Shown one piece after another: positions 14,761 to 15,314 of a stretch of 15,314 bases of DNA (positions are counted from its first letter, which is position 1; each line of letters starts with the position of its first letter). The notes beneath the pieces were generated by a model that saw only the letters and a list, made by a program, of their open reading frames with translations, made no database searches and had not been told where the DNA came from. The stretch is taken from assembly GCA_964468125.1 (NCBI GenBank), contig CAYXVF010000127.1, forward strand, positions 1-15,314, written 5' to 3'. A program made the translations under genes and the position numbers. The stretch is from CAYXVF01 sp964468125. GTDB lineage: Bacteria; Myxococcota; XYA12-FULL-58-9; CAYXVF01.

Positions 14761-15249
14761 GTCGCTTCAAATCGCAAGGTTCTGACGCCCCTCCGTCGAT
14801 CGATCGGGGCCGCTACTCAACAGATCGCGAAGGGTGCTTTTTTCCATTCCCAATCGGTTCTAGGCGGACCGGGCGAGCCCCGGAGGCCATTCCTCTAGGT
14901 CCGGACGGAGCCGAGCGGCCGCTCAGGCCGGTGCACAAATTCGCAGGAGCGTGGTCAGTTCTCGGTCGAGCACGCGACGCCGTGCTCCAGGACTCTCCCC
15001 CTCCCTGGCTACGTGGGCCGGAGAGAGGGACGCGACCCTCTCTCCGCCCACGGCCGCGGTCGGTAAGCGGCCATAGTGCAGCGAACGAGGCGGTCTCGAA
15101 ATGTGAACGTGCGGAGCGTGTGGAGCGTACGTGGGCCGGTCGATTTCGGTCACGACACGCGACCCGAAAACGGGCCGCCTGTCGATCCTCTTTGCGGCCT
15201 GTACGGGTTGGAGCCCGGCAGCAAAGCCAAAACAGGAGGTTTAGATCGG
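14761..15249. other. non-coding region with hairpin and repeat; no gene recognised
   Basis: I see no convincing gene in these 490 bases. The open frames here, including a minus-strand one at 14813-15259, are dominated by Arg, Ser and Gly as expected for antisense GC-rich DNA. There is no matched ribosome-binding site. A T6 run at 14838-14843 lies downstream of cbs but has no good stem before it; the only nearby dyad is a 5 bp GCCCC/GGGGC pair (14787-14810) with a long loop. The stretch includes a 17 bp hairpin, a 12 bp direct repeat TACGTGGGCCGG (15010-15021 and 15128-15139) and the palindrome GAGCGGCCGCTC (14913-14924). Confidence 0.6.
15012..15052. repeat. long hairpin, 17 bp stem with 6-base loop
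   Basis: The left arm 15012-15029 (CGTGGGCCGGAGAGAGGG) and right arm 15036-15052 (CCCTCTCTCCGCCCACG) pair over 17 bp with one bulged C, around the loop ACGCGA. It is the strongest inverted repeat in the window. It is not followed by a T-run on either strand. It could be a factor-binding site, part of a structured RNA, or a stem of a small mobile repeat. Confidence 0.7.
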
Positions 15250-15314
15250 ATGCGAACACAGCGATGTCTACGGAGAATGTGCGGTTTTTTGGCTGCGAGG
15301 CTGAAAAAATCGTC
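15250..15314 (+). CDS. 5' end of an ORF cut by the right edge
   Basis: An ATG at 15250 follows a consensus AGGAGGT Shine-Dalgarno (15234-15240) with 9 bases between. The frame stays open for 21 codons to the window edge. The visible peptide is basic with two Cys and a short hydrophobic stretch (CGFLAARL), too short for a family call. The local drop in GC content fits a translation start. Without the continuation it could still be a chance frame. Confidence 0.4.
   Translation, partial: MRTQRCLRRMCGFLAARLKKS

Noticed and set aside
14787..14843. Possible intrinsic terminator after cbs
   Set aside because: The only stem is 5 bp with a 14-base loop, and it ends 27 bases before the T6 run. This does not fit a Rho-independent terminator.
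14913..14924. Perfect palindrome GAGCGGCCGCTC
   Set aside because: It has no central spacer or partner sites and is plausible by chance in GC-rich DNA.
14813..15259. Minus-strand 148-codon frame in the gene-free region
   Set aside because: The product is dominated by Arg, Ser, Gly and Pro without any pattern, and I see no ribosome-binding site. It runs through the 17 bp hairpin.
1..15314. CRISPR array, tRNA, rRNA, insertion sequence or prophage
   Set aside because: I saw no regular short repeats with spacers, no tRNA cloverleaf, no transposase or integrase frame and no terminal inverted repeats with target duplications.

Overview
The window is GC-rich, with G or C favoured at third codon positions. 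It carries a Hanks-type Ser/Thr kinase with a C-terminal PEGA-like domain, a rhomboid protease, a Tat-exported MsrP, an MlaC-like protein beside an MMPL/RND transporter, and lipoproteins. This suggests a Gram-negative, diderm bacterium. A myxobacterium-like or other former deltaproteobacterial lineage is my best guess; this is inferred from gene content, as there is no rRNA gene to confirm it. There are no tRNAs, insertion sequences, phage genes or CRISPR arrays, so it reads as ordinary chromosome.

Left part (1-4192): a small plus-strand ORF of unknown function (about 67-390) faces a minus-strand cluster transcribed right to left: rhomboid protease, then arfB starting 3 bp after the rhomboid stop, then, after a 93 bp gap with a hairpin, a membrane-anchored Ser/Thr kinase. 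Middle (4273-7809): msrP points right from an 80 bp divergent spacer, and its stop codon interlocks with that of a minus-strand gene for a 485-residue protein in which I see the His...Cys layout of a permuted papain-like (YiiX/NlpC-P60 type) hydrolase. Upstream of that gene, also on the minus strand, is a class II glutamine amidotransferase of the YafJ type. Two dyads lie in the non-coding DNA around these genes, one of them over the amidotransferase translation start.

Right part (7973-13292): a tightly packed plus-strand operon encodes a secreted MlaC/Ttg2D-like lipid-binding protein, an 842-residue MMPL/RND transporter, a short lipoprotein (ATGA overlap) and a 14-helix DHA2-type MFS exporter (2 bp gap). 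The first three resemble the hopanoid-associated HpnM/HpnN pair plus an outer-membrane lipoprotein, and I infer an envelope lipid-trafficking unit. A separate gene (13372-14760) encodes a pyridoxal-phosphate cystathionine beta-synthase with a C-terminal pair of CBS domains.

The last 490 bp before 15250 hold no convincing gene but do hold a 17 bp-stem hairpin and a 12 bp direct repeat. A consensus Shine-Dalgarno at 15234-15240 then introduces an ORF cut off by the right edge. The most interesting items are the MlaC/MMPL/lipoprotein operon with its asymmetric transporter, the unrecognised permuted-papain-like protein next to the amidotransferase, and the dyads controlling that region.
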